Assembly: GCF_050611725.1 (NCBI RefSeq)
Contig: NZ_JBODJB010000001.1
Location: 1,984,001 to 2,048,000, forward strand
From: Ferruginibacter sp050611725
Lineage (GTDB): Bacteria; Bacteroidota; Bacteroidia; Chitinophagales; Chitinophagaceae
Direction: 5' to 3'
Length of the DNA stretch: 64,000 bases
This document shows, piece by piece, positions 24,775-33,571 of this stretch (its first letter is position 1; every line of letters starts with the position of its first letter). The notes beneath the pieces are model-generated. The model was given only the letters and a program-made list of their open reading frames with translations. It had not been told where the DNA came from and ran no database searches. The position numbers were made by a program, and so were the translations under genes.

Positions 24775-25233
24775 ATGAGTAATGAAATTAATCGCATCTT
24801 AAAATTGTTTACAGAGATGCATCATGGCTACTGTTGGATTGGAGTTAATTTTAAAACCGCCCTGCAAGGATTGAATGCAGAAAAAGCCGGCAGCCGAAAT
24901 ATTGAAAATGGTAATAGCATCTGGATGCTGGTTTCGCATATAATTTACTGGCGTACAACTGTTGTAAACAGATTGGAGGGAACGCTTGATACTCCGCCAT
25001 TTAGAGATTTTACATTACCCGAAGCATTTACGGATGAAACCTGGAAGCAATCGTTAAAAGATTTTGAATCGACTTATCATTTGTTGATCAAAACAATAAA
25101 GCATTTTAATGAAAAAAAATTGCAGGAGCCTTCACCTAAAAACGGACAAACCTATTATGATCTGATCATGGGATGCTTACAGCATGATGCTTATCATTTG
25201 GGGCAAATCATTTTGTTGAAAAAAATAGTGTGA
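24775..25233 (+). CDS. DinB superfamily protein
   Basis: The 152-residue four-helix-bundle protein carries the DinB/YfiT metal triad: a His in MLVSHIIYWR near residue 55 and the paired histidines of QHDAYHLGQI near 138-142. Members bind a metal and often act as thiol transferases for bacillithiol or mycothiol; the substrate is unknown. Its TGA stop overlaps the 3' end of the tRNA-Lys gene on the other strand. A second, more distant DinB gene lies at 34246. Confidence 0.8.
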   Translation: MSNEINRILKLFTEMHHGYCWIGVNFKTALQGLNAEKAGSRNIENGNSIWMLVSHIIYWRTTVVNRLEGTLDTPPFRDFTLPEAFTDETWKQSLKDFESTYHLLIKTIKHFNEKKLQEPSPKNGQTYYDLIMGCLQHDAYHLGQIILLKKIV

Positions 25234-25303
25234 CCTCGGAGAGGCTCGAACTCTCGACCCACTGATTAAGAGTCAGTTGCTCTACCAACTGAGCTACGAA
25301 GTC
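25231..25303 (-). tRNA. tRNA-Lys (CTT anticodon)
   Basis: On the minus strand a 73-base cloverleaf can be drawn: acceptor GACTTCG/CGAGGTC with discriminator A, D arm GCTC/GAGC with an AGTTGGTA loop, anticodon stem ACTGA/TCAGT with loop CTCTTAA, a five-base variable loop, and a T arm GAGAG/CTCTC with TTCGAGC. The anticodon is CTT, reading AAG lysine codons. The 3' CCA is not encoded. Confidence 0.93.
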
Positions 25304-25325
25304 AATACAACAAATCTACATTTAT

Positions 25326-25763
25326 TTAATCGATTATTTTTTTAGCTTTTAAAACCGCATATAAATAATTCGTTACAAAAACTCCGAAAAAAGCTTCGAG
25401 TAAAGCAATTGCAGTAAGTAAGGCATTTGCAACAAAAGCTATTTTACCAAGATGAAAGGAGAGTAACATGAATATTATAAAAGACAAGGCAAATCCAATG
25501 CCTGCTGCAAATTTTTTAGGAGCATGGTCAACCGGTTTGTCGGGTATGTTTAATTGCTCTATAGTGTTTTTGCTCTGCCAACTTAATAGGCTGAATTTGT
25601 CCAGCGAAACAGTTCTCAGAAAAAAGTCAACCATCAAAAAAATAAAAATGGGCATTAGAGAATAAAAAAGGCAAAATCCTGAAAGAATGAAGACCCAGAG
25701 GGCATTAAGTCTTATCTTGTTTTCGTTTACTTTGCCGGCTTCCGGAGATAAATTTTTATTCAT
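25326..25763 (-). CDS. Small membrane protein, unknown function
   Basis: The 145-residue product has four likely membrane helices (about 25-55 as one long or two short segments, 88-105 and 110-133), with a conserved-looking NTIEQLNIPDKPVDHAPKKFAAG stretch broken here into the cytosolic loop. No transporter or enzyme motif is visible. It lies eight bases downstream of the 516-residue gene, so the two are almost certainly one transcript. It ends beside the tRNA. Confidence 0.6.
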   Translation of the reverse strand: MNKNLSPEAGKVNENKIRLNALWVFILSGFCLFYSLMPIFIFLMVDFFLRTVSLDKFSLLSWQSKNTIEQLNIPDKPVDHAPKKFAAGIGFALSFIIFMLLSFHLGKIAFVANALLTAIALLEAFFGVFVTNYLYAVLKAKKIID

Positions 25764-25771
25764 TGTTTGAT

Positions 25772-27322
25772 TTAAACATTATTTCTTTTATTGCTGAATT
25801 TTTTCTTTAAAATATCCTGCACTGGAATGTTCTCCAATTTACTTTCTATCCAGGAAATGATATCCAGATACATAAACGCACGGGTTTCGAAACGATTGTT
25901 CTGATGTTGTTTCAATTTCAACAACAGTTTCTCCAATTCAGGTTTGATCGTTTTAACCGACAGCTTAAATGAGTTACGAAGGAATTTAAATATCTCTTCT
26001 TCCACCACACTAAGCGTTTGCATTTTAGCCATGAAACGGTAAACCGATTTTATTAAATGATCTAAGATGTCTTCATTGCCTAATTCAAAATGCGCTATAA
26101 GGTGTAAAAGACGTGAGTAACATTGCAGATCGGAGCGTAGATCCATTTTCCAGTTAATGATCTTATTTAAATAATCTACTGCCTTTTCATAATCGCCGCT
26201 GCCAAAATACAAACAGGCGATCTTGTAATAAAAAACAAGGATACGATGTCTGTCTAAATATATTTCGTATTCTTTAAGTTTAGCCTCAATTTCCGGAACC
26301 AATTTAAGTCCCTCTGAAAAGCTTCCTTCTAAAAAATGCTTATTAAATACAGATATGGTACGGTATACAAAGCATTGTATCTTATTGTTGATACTGTTTT
26401 GCACGACATTGCTGTCGCAAAATTTATCAAACTGTTCTAATGTTTCTTTTAATTTTTGATGATTACCCAAATCAAAATGAGAGCCCATCAAATTGTGCAT
26501 ACCCTTAATGTAATGCCCGCTTTCAATAGCTATCATATAGGGTTCTTCATGAAAAATATTTACCCATTTTTGGGAGTAGCGATAATATTGTAAAAAATCC
26601 TGTCGAATAAAAGCATTCCAACATTGACTTTGGTGTAAAAACAATTTTTCAAAAAAGGTTTTGCATTTATCTGCTTTATCCCCCAGTCCGTCAATAAAAA
26701 ACTTTTCCAATTCTATAACTTCCTGTTCATTTCTTGCATGTCCATGATTGATGTACCAGCTATATAGTTGTAAAGACAAATTAGAAAGTTGAGAAACGAG
26801 GGAAAGTGTTTCATTTGTTTCATCTGCTTCCTTGCCCAATTGTTCGGCTCTGTTGCGCATGCTTCGGGTGATATGCAATGCCTCGATATTTTTTTCAAAA
26901 AAAAGCGCTTGCTGTAAATAAGTGAATTGGTTCTTTGATCTTGCCATTTCCTTCATCTTATCCAGCACCTTTAAGCTTTGTAGGTAAAGTCCTTTATTGT
27001 ACAAGATCCGTGCATAATCCATTTGCTCATGCAGTTGGATATCAATATTGCTTTCATCTGTGATCAATCTTAAACTGGATAATAATTGCTTATACAAATG
27101 GGCCTTCAGATTACTCAATTGTTGTTTCTTAATACTTTCGTTTTTCTTCAATAAAATAGCCTCGTCGTAGGTGTCCATTTTGTCCAACGCATCAAATAGT
27201 TGTACAATTTTAAGATCTTCCGAAGCCGTATTTCGGGTGGCATAAAGCTTAAAATTGCGCTTTTCGCTCTTTTCCAGCGACTTTATAAGTTGAAATAAGG
27301 GGTCTGTACTGCGGTTGGGCAT
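25772..27322 (-). CDS. Large helical-repeat protein, unknown function
   Basis: The 516-residue product is soluble and highly charged, with no signal peptide. It reads as helical hairpins of TPR type: ARILYNKGLYLQSLKVLDKM near 105-125 and YFGSGDYEKAVDYLNKI near 385-402 are the clearest. The N-terminus (LFQLIKSLEKSEKRNFKLY) is one I associate with a conserved Bacteroidota protein of unknown role. Helical-repeat proteins usually scaffold other proteins, but there is no direct clue to a partner. It is the first gene of a pair with the small membrane protein downstream. Confidence 0.65.
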   Translation of the reverse strand: MPNRSTDPLFQLIKSLEKSEKRNFKLYATRNTASEDLKIVQLFDALDKMDTYDEAILLKKNESIKKQQLSNLKAHLYKQLLSSLRLITDESNIDIQLHEQMDYARILYNKGLYLQSLKVLDKMKEMARSKNQFTYLQQALFFEKNIEALHITRSMRNRAEQLGKEADETNETLSLVSQLSNLSLQLYSWYINHGHARNEQEVIELEKFFIDGLGDKADKCKTFFEKLFLHQSQCWNAFIRQDFLQYYRYSQKWVNIFHEEPYMIAIESGHYIKGMHNLMGSHFDLGNHQKLKETLEQFDKFCDSNVVQNSINNKIQCFVYRTISVFNKHFLEGSFSEGLKLVPEIEAKLKEYEIYLDRHRILVFYYKIACLYFGSGDYEKAVDYLNKIINWKMDLRSDLQCYSRLLHLIAHFELGNEDILDHLIKSVYRFMAKMQTLSVVEEEIFKFLRNSFKLSVKTIKPELEKLLLKLKQHQNNRFETRAFMYLDIISWIESKLENIPVQDILKKKFSNKRNNV

Positions 27323-27525
27323 CGTAATTCAAATAGTTTATAATCCTTTATCATACTGCATTCTAGCCTGAAACGGGGTCTTTATATAGCGTAATAAATA
27401 GCTGATTTTAATCGTAAAAACTACCATTTTAGTCGTAAATTAGCACCCCGAGTTTATTATCCATACAAATGCGGTAGTCAAATGTAAAACATTTAGCCTC
27501 ATTTGTTTTAAAACATTGTTACTAT

Positions 27526-28695
27526 ATGTCAGAAAATAAGATCCATATTTTTGATACCACCCTAAGAGATGGTGAGCAGGTACCCGGTTGTAAACTGAAC
27601 ACAAACGAAAAAATAGAAATAGCTCTAAAGCTTGAAGAATTAGGTGTTGATATCATCGAAGCCGGTTTTCCGATCTCTTCTCCCGGAGATTTTGCATCGG
27701 TAGAAGCTGTAGCCAAAATTATAAAAAATGCCACCGTTTGTGGTTTAACTAGAGCGGTTCAAAAAGATATTGAGGTAGCGGCAGAGGCATTAAAACATGC
27801 CGTTCGTCCGAGAATACATACAGGTATCGGGTCATCAGATATTCATATCAAATATAAATTCAATTGTTCAAGAGAGGAGATATTAGAAAGAGCTGCAAAA
27901 GCAACTAAGATTGCTCGTAATCTTGTTGACGATGTTGAATTCTTTTGTGAAGACGCCGGTAGAGCAGATAATGCGTTCCTTGCTCGTTTGGTAGAAACGG
28001 TAATCGCCTCGGGAGCAACGGTTGTAAATATTCCTGATACAACAGGCTATTGTTTGCCGCATGAATACGGTGCTAAAATAGCTTACTTAAAAAATAATGT
28101 TCCGAATATTGATAAAGCGATCATTTCTTGTCATTGTCATGATGATCTTGGATTATCTACTGCGAATTCGATCTCGGGTATCATCAATGGTGCAAGACAA
28201 ATTGAATGTACCATCAATGGTTTAGGTGAGAGAGCAGGCAATACCTCTTTAGAAGAAGTAGTGATGATCATTCAACAGCATAAAGAAATGGGCTTTTATA
28301 CAAATATCAATTCGAAGCTGTTGAACCCCATCAGTCATTTAGTTTCAGAAACAATGCGTATGCCGGTACAAGCAAACAAAGCAATTGTAGGTGCAAATGC
28401 ATTCTCTCATTCTTCAGGTATTCACCAGGATGGGTTCTTAAAAGCCGATATTACTTATGAAATTATCAATCCTGTTGAAGTAGGTGCAGAAGAATCTAAA
28501 ATTGTACTAACTGCTAGGAGTGGACGAAGTGCATTGGCGCATCGTTTCCACAAATTAGGCTACCAATATACAAAAGCTGATATCGATGTATTGTACGATC
28601 AGTTTCTAAAAGTTGCTGATAGCAAGAAAGAAGTAATGGAAGATGATCTGAATGAATTGGCTTCAGCTTATGGTAAAAAAGAAGCAGTCGTCTAA
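27526..28695 (+). CDS. leuA: 2-isopropylmalate synthase, short form
   Basis: LeuA condenses acetyl-CoA with 2-oxoisovalerate, the first step of leucine synthesis. The 389-residue product has the HMGL-like TIM barrel: Arg14 and Asp15 in DTTLRDGEQVPG, HCHDDLGLSTANS near 204-216, and the family signature GLGERAGNTSLEEV. HSSGIHQDG lies near residue 300. After a short helical region it stops, so the C-terminal leucine-binding domain (about 120 residues in the E. coli enzyme) is missing. Homocitrate or citramalate synthase are possible alternatives; the neighbouring leuB favours LeuA. Confidence 0.85.
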   Translation: MSENKIHIFDTTLRDGEQVPGCKLNTNEKIEIALKLEELGVDIIEAGFPISSPGDFASVEAVAKIIKNATVCGLTRAVQKDIEVAAEALKHAVRPRIHTGIGSSDIHIKYKFNCSREEILERAAKATKIARNLVDDVEFFCEDAGRADNAFLARLVETVIASGATVVNIPDTTGYCLPHEYGAKIAYLKNNVPNIDKAIISCHCHDDLGLSTANSISGIINGARQIECTINGLGERAGNTSLEEVVMIIQQHKEMGFYTNINSKLLNPISHLVSETMRMPVQANKAIVGANAFSHSSGIHQDGFLKADITYEIINPVEVGAEESKIVLTARSGRSALAHRFHKLGYQYTKADIDVLYDQFLKVADSKKEVMEDDLNELASAYGKKEAVV

Positions 28696-28777
28696 ATATT
28701 TCTTTTCGAAAATTCTTAATCAGGAAATTATAGTTATTCTCAATTGCCCTATTAACGATCAGGGCAAATAGTTCAAC

Positions 28778-29893
28778 ATGAAAAAAAATATTGCAGTTAT
28801 ATTAGGCGATGGGATTGGCCCCGAAGTAACGCAGCAGTCCATTAGAGTATTAGATGCGATTGCTGAAAAGTTCGGACATGAATTCGTATACAACAATTGT
28901 TTGATGGGGGCTGTTGCTATTGAAGCAACCGGTAATCCTTTACCTGATGCAACCATTGAAGTTTGTTTGAACAGTGATGCTATTCTATTTGGTGCGATAG
29001 GAGATCCAAAATATGATAATGACCCCACAGCCAAAGTAAGGCCTGAACAAGGTTTATTTAAATTAAGAAAGATATTGCAACTGTATGCAAATATTCGTCC
29101 GATAACTGCATACCCTTCTTTGAATCATTTGTCTCCTTTAAAAGAGAAAAGAATTGAAGATGTTGATTTTGTTGTTTATCGTGAATTAACCGGAGGTATT
29201 TATTTCGGTGAAAAGAAGACCAGTGAAGATCATACATGGGCAACTGAAGAATGTACCTATACAGCGGCCGATATAGAACGTATCAGTCATCTGGCATTTA
29301 AAGATGCACAAAAAAGAAGAAAGAAACTAACGCTGATAGATAAGTCAAATGCATTAGAAACATCAAAACTTTGGAGAAAAGTAGTGAAAGACATTGCATT
29401 GCAATATTCGGATGTGAAGGTTGATTTTATGTATGTTGATAATGCAGCGATGCAACTCATCATCAACCCAAAACAATTTGATGTAATTCTTACAGAAAAT
29501 TTATTTGGAGATATTTTAAGCCAAGAAGCTTGTGTGGTTAGTGGTTCGGTAGGATTATTGCCTTCAATGGCCATTGGTAACTCTACGGCTTTGTTTGAAC
29601 CAATTCATGGTTCTTATCCTCAGGCGGCCGGTAAAGACATTGCCAACCCGATCGGTTCAATATTATCCGCAGCAATGATGTTGGAATATTTTGGGTTAAA
29701 AGAAGAAGCTGCGTTAGTACGCAGTGGAGTTGAATGGACGATAAAAAATTTATTTGTAACAAAGGATGTAGATCCGATCAATTTCTATTTTACCAGTACA
29801 GTAGGAGAATTGATATGCGAATATATTCATGGGCGGGTTTCGGGAGATGTTAACTTAGAAAATGTAGAATTACGAAAATCAACGATAATATAA
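28778..29893 (+). CDS. leuB: 3-isopropylmalate dehydrogenase
   Basis: LeuB oxidises and decarboxylates 3-isopropylmalate with NAD to 2-oxoisocaproate. The 371-residue product starts with VILGDGIGPEVTQ. It has the substrate-binding arginines in LRKILQLYANIRP, the tyrosine segment RELTGGIYFG, VDNAAMQLI and the Asp pair region NLFGDILSQEA, and the NAD segment GSYPQAAGKDIANP. Length is normal. It lies 82 bases after leuA; leuC and leuD, often between or beside these genes, are absent. Confidence 0.93.
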   Translation: MKKNIAVILGDGIGPEVTQQSIRVLDAIAEKFGHEFVYNNCLMGAVAIEATGNPLPDATIEVCLNSDAILFGAIGDPKYDNDPTAKVRPEQGLFKLRKILQLYANIRPITAYPSLNHLSPLKEKRIEDVDFVVYRELTGGIYFGEKKTSEDHTWATEECTYTAADIERISHLAFKDAQKRRKKLTLIDKSNALETSKLWRKVVKDIALQYSDVKVDFMYVDNAAMQLIINPKQFDVILTENLFGDILSQEACVVSGSVGLLPSMAIGNSTALFEPIHGSYPQAAGKDIANPIGSILSAAMMLEYFGLKEEAALVRSGVEWTIKNLFVTKDVDPINFYFTSTVGELICEYIHGRVSGDVNLENVELRKSTII

Positions 29894-30049
29894 GTTTAAG
29901 AAGTTGAAGATGTTTAAAAGGTTCAGCATGTTTTATTAACCTTTTAAACTTTTTAAACCTATTAAACTTTTTAAACCTATTAAACCCATTAAACCTATTA
30001 AACCCATTAAACCTATTAAACCCATTAAACCTTTTAAACAAACAAGAGA
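29894..30049. repeat. Inverted repeat and 9-bp tandem array between leuB and ilvD
   Basis: GTTTAAAAGGTT (29912-29923) and AACCTTTTAAAC (29938-29949) form perfect 12-bp arms. The right arm runs on into about nine imperfect copies of a 9-bp unit of the form TTAAACCYA, to about 30035, just before the ilvD ATG. Related words occur at 36244-36331 and 63240-63305. Confidence 0.7.
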
Positions 30050-31729
30050 ATGGAACTAAACAAATACAGTAAAGTACTTACACAGGACGAAACACAACCG
30101 GCAGCACAAGCCATGTTGTACGGCATTGGGTTAACAGAAGATGACTTGAAAAAAGCACAGGTAGGTATTGCAAGCATGGGTTATGATGGGAACACTTGTA
30201 ACATGCACTTGAATGACCTTGCAAAAGTAGTTAAAGAAGGTGTGTGGAAAAACGATTTAGTAGGATTGATATTTAATACGATCGGTATCAGCGATGGTAT
30301 CAGCAATGGTACTGATGGTATGCGTTATTCGTTGGTGAGCCGTGATCTAATTGCAGATAGTATTGAAAGTGTTTGTGGTGGATTTTATTATGATGGGTTG
30401 ATTGCTTTACCGGGTTGTGATAAAAACATGCCGGGTGCTATTATGGCGATGGGACGTTTGAATCGTCCTTCTATTATGGTATATGGCGGAACCATTGCGC
30501 CGGGTTATCATAAAGGAGAGGAGCTGAATATCATTTCTTCTTTTGAAGCATTGGGTAAAAAATTGGCTGGTACAATTACACCGGAAGATTTTAAAGAAGT
30601 GGTGAAACATAGTTGTCCGGGTGCAGGTGCTTGTGGCGGTATGTACACTGCTAATACAATGGCTTCGGCAATTGAAGCATTGGGTATGAGTTTGCCTTAT
30701 TCATCATCCAATCCGGCAATCAGTGATGATAAGCAAAAAGAATGTTTAGATGCAGGAGCAGCGATAAAGATTTTATTAGAAAAAGATATCAAGCCAAGAG
30801 ACATCATGACGAAGAAAGCATTTGAAAATGCCATCGTTACCATCATGATTTTTGGCGGTAGTACAAATGCGGTATTGCATTTGATCGCAATGGCAAAGAG
30901 TGTAGATGTGGATCTTACGCAAGATGATTTCCAACGCATCAGTGATATTACACCGGTGTTGGCAGATTTTAAACCAAGCGGAAAATATTTAATGCAGGAA
31001 TTACATGCTCATGGAGGGGTGCCTTCTGTAATGAAATATTTATTGCAAAAAGGATTGTTACATGGTGATTGCCTAACGGTAACGGGTAAAACGGTTGCAG
31101 AGAACTTGGCAAATGTTCCGGATTTAAATTTCGATACTCAAAAAATTATATTCCCTTTAGAACAACCTTTGAAAGTAACAGGACACTTACAGATCCTTTA
31201 TGGAAATCTTGCAGAGAAGGGCAGTGTTGCAAAAATAAGTGGTAAAGAAGGCGAACGTTTTGAGGGGCCTGCAAGAGTGTTTGATGGTGAAAAAGATCTG
31301 GTAGCTGGTATTGCAAATGGAAGGGTTAAAAAAGGTGATGTAGTAGTAATAAGATACGAAGGTCCGAAAGGTGCACCGGGTATGCCTGAGATGTTGAAAC
31401 CTACTTCAGCCATTATGGGTGCAGGTTTAGGTAAAGATGTAGCCTTGATCACTGACGGAAGATTCAGTGGAGGATCTCATGGTTTTGTCGTCGGTCATAT
31501 CACTCCTGAAGCATTTGAAGGTGGTGTGATCGCATTGGTACAGGACGATGATATTATTGAACTGGATGCTGCCAACAACAAGATCAACCTTAAAGTGACA
31601 GATGAAGTGATAGCAGAAAGACGTAAAAACTGGAAGCAACCGGCATTGAAAGTAACGAAAGGAGTGTTGTATAAATATGCAATGTGTGTGAAAGACGCTT
31701 CTGAGGGTTGTGTAACAGATGAAGCTTAA
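30050..31729 (+). CDS. ilvD: Dihydroxy-acid dehydratase
   Basis: IlvD dehydrates dihydroxy acids to the 2-oxo acids that precede valine and isoleucine, using an Fe-S cluster and Mg. The 559-residue product has LPGCDKNMPGAIMAMGRLN with one cluster Cys, the second in CPGAGACGGMYTANTM, Asp in GMYTANTMASAIEALG and the C-terminal ITDGRFSGGSHGFVVGH. The number and spacing of cysteines fit the [2Fe-2S] type common in this phylum. It follows the tandem array and precedes a strong hairpin before ilvB. Confidence 0.94.
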   Translation: MELNKYSKVLTQDETQPAAQAMLYGIGLTEDDLKKAQVGIASMGYDGNTCNMHLNDLAKVVKEGVWKNDLVGLIFNTIGISDGISNGTDGMRYSLVSRDLIADSIESVCGGFYYDGLIALPGCDKNMPGAIMAMGRLNRPSIMVYGGTIAPGYHKGEELNIISSFEALGKKLAGTITPEDFKEVVKHSCPGAGACGGMYTANTMASAIEALGMSLPYSSSNPAISDDKQKECLDAGAAIKILLEKDIKPRDIMTKKAFENAIVTIMIFGGSTNAVLHLIAMAKSVDVDLTQDDFQRISDITPVLADFKPSGKYLMQELHAHGGVPSVMKYLLQKGLLHGDCLTVTGKTVAENLANVPDLNFDTQKIIFPLEQPLKVTGHLQILYGNLAEKGSVAKISGKEGERFEGPARVFDGEKDLVAGIANGRVKKGDVVVIRYEGPKGAPGMPEMLKPTSAIMGAGLGKDVALITDGRFSGGSHGFVVGHITPEAFEGGVIALVQDDDIIELDAANNKINLKVTDEVIAERRKNWKQPALKVTKGVLYKYAMCVKDASEGCVTDEA

Positions 31730-31740
31730 ACAATTAAAAA

Positions 31741-31791
31741 TTTATAGTTAAGAATTAAGCGTTTTTGCAACGCTTAATTCTTAACTATAAA
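31741..31791. repeat. Perfect 23-bp inverted repeat between ilvD and ilvB
   Basis: Arms 31741-31763 and 31769-31791 are exact inverses around a five-base loop (TTTGC). The right arm runs into a partial direct copy (ACTATAAACTATAAACT). No T run follows, so this is not a standard terminator; it could attenuate transcription, block nucleases, or be a dispersed repeat. Confidence 0.75.
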
Positions 31792-31812
31792 CTATAAACT
31801 AAAAACTGGGTT

Positions 31813-33561
31813 ATGGAAACTCTTGAAATAACAGAACAAGAAAAGGCAACTACACCAATTCAAAACATCAGCGGTTCTCAAGCTGTGTTAGAAGCATTGG
31901 TTGCAGAGGACGTGGATACCATTTTTGGTTATCCGGGCGGAGCCATTATGCCTATCTACGATGCATTGTATGATTATGCTGATAAACTAAAACATATTTT
32001 AGTTCGTCACGAACAGGGAGGCATACACGCCGGACAAGGCTATGCCCGTTCATCAGGCAAGGTAGGTGTGGTTTTTGCAACAAGCGGTCCCGGTGCAACA
32101 AACCTTGTAACAGGTTTGGCAGATGCAATGATTGATAGCACTCCGTTGGTATGTATCACCGGACAAGTATTTGCTCATTTGTTAGGTACAGATGCTTTTC
32201 AGGAAGTAGATGTAATTAATATTACAACACCTGTTACAAAATGGAATTATCAGGTTACTGATGCTACTGAAATTCCAAGTGTGTTAGCGAAAGCATTTTA
32301 CATCGCAGCAACAGGCCGTCCCGGCCCTGTGTTGATAGATATTACAAAGAATGCACAATTACAAAAATTCGATTACGAAGGGTATAAAAAATGTGATCAT
32401 ATTCGAAGCTATCGTCCAAAGCCAATTGTTCGTAAAAAGTATGTAGAGGAAGCGGCGAAATTGATCAACGAAGCAAAAAGACCATTTGTAATTTTTGGTC
32501 AGGGTATCATTTTAGGCAAAGCAGAAAAGGAGTTCAAAGCTTTCATTGAAAAAGGAGGCCTACCTGCTGCATGGACGATCTTAGGATTGAGTGCTCTTGA
32601 AACAGATCATCCGTTAAACGTTGGTATGCTGGGTATGCATGGTAACTATGGCCCCAATGTATTGACCAACGAATGTGATGTATTGATCGCTGTCGGTATG
32701 CGTTTTGATGATCGTGTAACAGGGCGTTTGGATAAATATGCAAAACAAGCTAAGGTTATTCACCTAGATATTGATCCTGCAGAGATAGATAAAAATGTGA
32801 AAACAACCATTCCTGTTTGGGGCGATTGTAAAGAGACATTACCAATGCTTACGAAATTGATTGAGAAAAAAAATCATAAAGATTGGATCAAAAAGTTTCA
32901 TGAGCATATCCGTAAAGAAGCAGAAATGGTCATCAAAGATGAATTGAATCCAACAGGAGAAATTCTCACAATGGGTGAAGTAATAAAAGTACTGAATGAA
33001 TTAACAGATGGTGATGCAATTATTGTAACCGATGTTGGTCAACACCAAATGGTAACTTGCCGCTATGCAAAATTCAATCAGTCAAAAAGTAATATCACAT
33101 CAGGTGGTGCTGGTACCATGGGTTTTGCATTGCCTGCAGCGATCGGAGCAAAGTACGGAGCGCCCAAACGTACTGTGGTAGCCATTATCGGTGATGGCGG
33201 CTTTCAAATGACATTGCAGGAATTGGGAACCATCATGCAATTTGATGTTGATGTAAAGATCATTATTTTAAATAATCAATTCTTAGGAATGGTACGTCAA
33301 TGGCAACAATTGTTCCATGAAAAAAGATATTCATTTGTTGATATCACAAGTCCGGATTATGTGCAACTGGCAAATGCTTATAAAATTGAGGCACGTAGCA
33401 TCTGCAAAAGAGAACACCTTAAAAATGCATTAAATACAATGTTGAAACACGAAGGCTCCTATTTGTTGGAAGTAATGGTCGGCAAAGAAAATAATGTATT
33501 CCCGATGGTGCCGCAAGGCAGGGGGGTGGCCGAAATTATTTTAAGTAAAGAAGAACTTTAA
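31813..33561 (+). CDS. ilvB: Acetolactate synthase large subunit
   Basis: The catalytic subunit joins two pyruvates to acetolactate, or pyruvate with 2-oxobutyrate. The 582-residue product has the three TPP-enzyme domains: FGYPGGAIMPIYDAL with the catalytic Glu in HEQGGIHAGQGYAR, the FAD-binding middle with GMLGMHGNYGPN, and the TPP site GDGGFQMTLQELGT through NNQFLGMVRQWQQLF. The biosynthetic anabolic form is indicated by length and by ilvN following 11 bases later. Confidence 0.94.
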   Translation: METLEITEQEKATTPIQNISGSQAVLEALVAEDVDTIFGYPGGAIMPIYDALYDYADKLKHILVRHEQGGIHAGQGYARSSGKVGVVFATSGPGATNLVTGLADAMIDSTPLVCITGQVFAHLLGTDAFQEVDVINITTPVTKWNYQVTDATEIPSVLAKAFYIAATGRPGPVLIDITKNAQLQKFDYEGYKKCDHIRSYRPKPIVRKKYVEEAAKLINEAKRPFVIFGQGIILGKAEKEFKAFIEKGGLPAAWTILGLSALETDHPLNVGMLGMHGNYGPNVLTNECDVLIAVGMRFDDRVTGRLDKYAKQAKVIHLDIDPAEIDKNVKTTIPVWGDCKETLPMLTKLIEKKNHKDWIKKFHEHIRKEAEMVIKDELNPTGEILTMGEVIKVLNELTDGDAIIVTDVGQHQMVTCRYAKFNQSKSNITSGGAGTMGFALPAAIGAKYGAPKRTVVAIIGDGGFQMTLQELGTIMQFDVDVKIIILNNQFLGMVRQWQQLFHEKRYSFVDITSPDYVQLANAYKIEARSICKREHLKNALNTMLKHEGSYLLEVMVGKENNVFPMVPQGRGVAEIILSKEEL

Positions 33562-33571
33562 AAAAGAAATT

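Noticed and set aside
27323..27525. Leucine-rich leader peptide before leuA
   Set aside because: Short frames here contain no run of Leu codons and no terminator/antiterminator pair was seen.
29940..30035. Possible CRISPR array
   Set aside because: The unit is 9 bp with no unique spacers, far too short for a CRISPR repeat.
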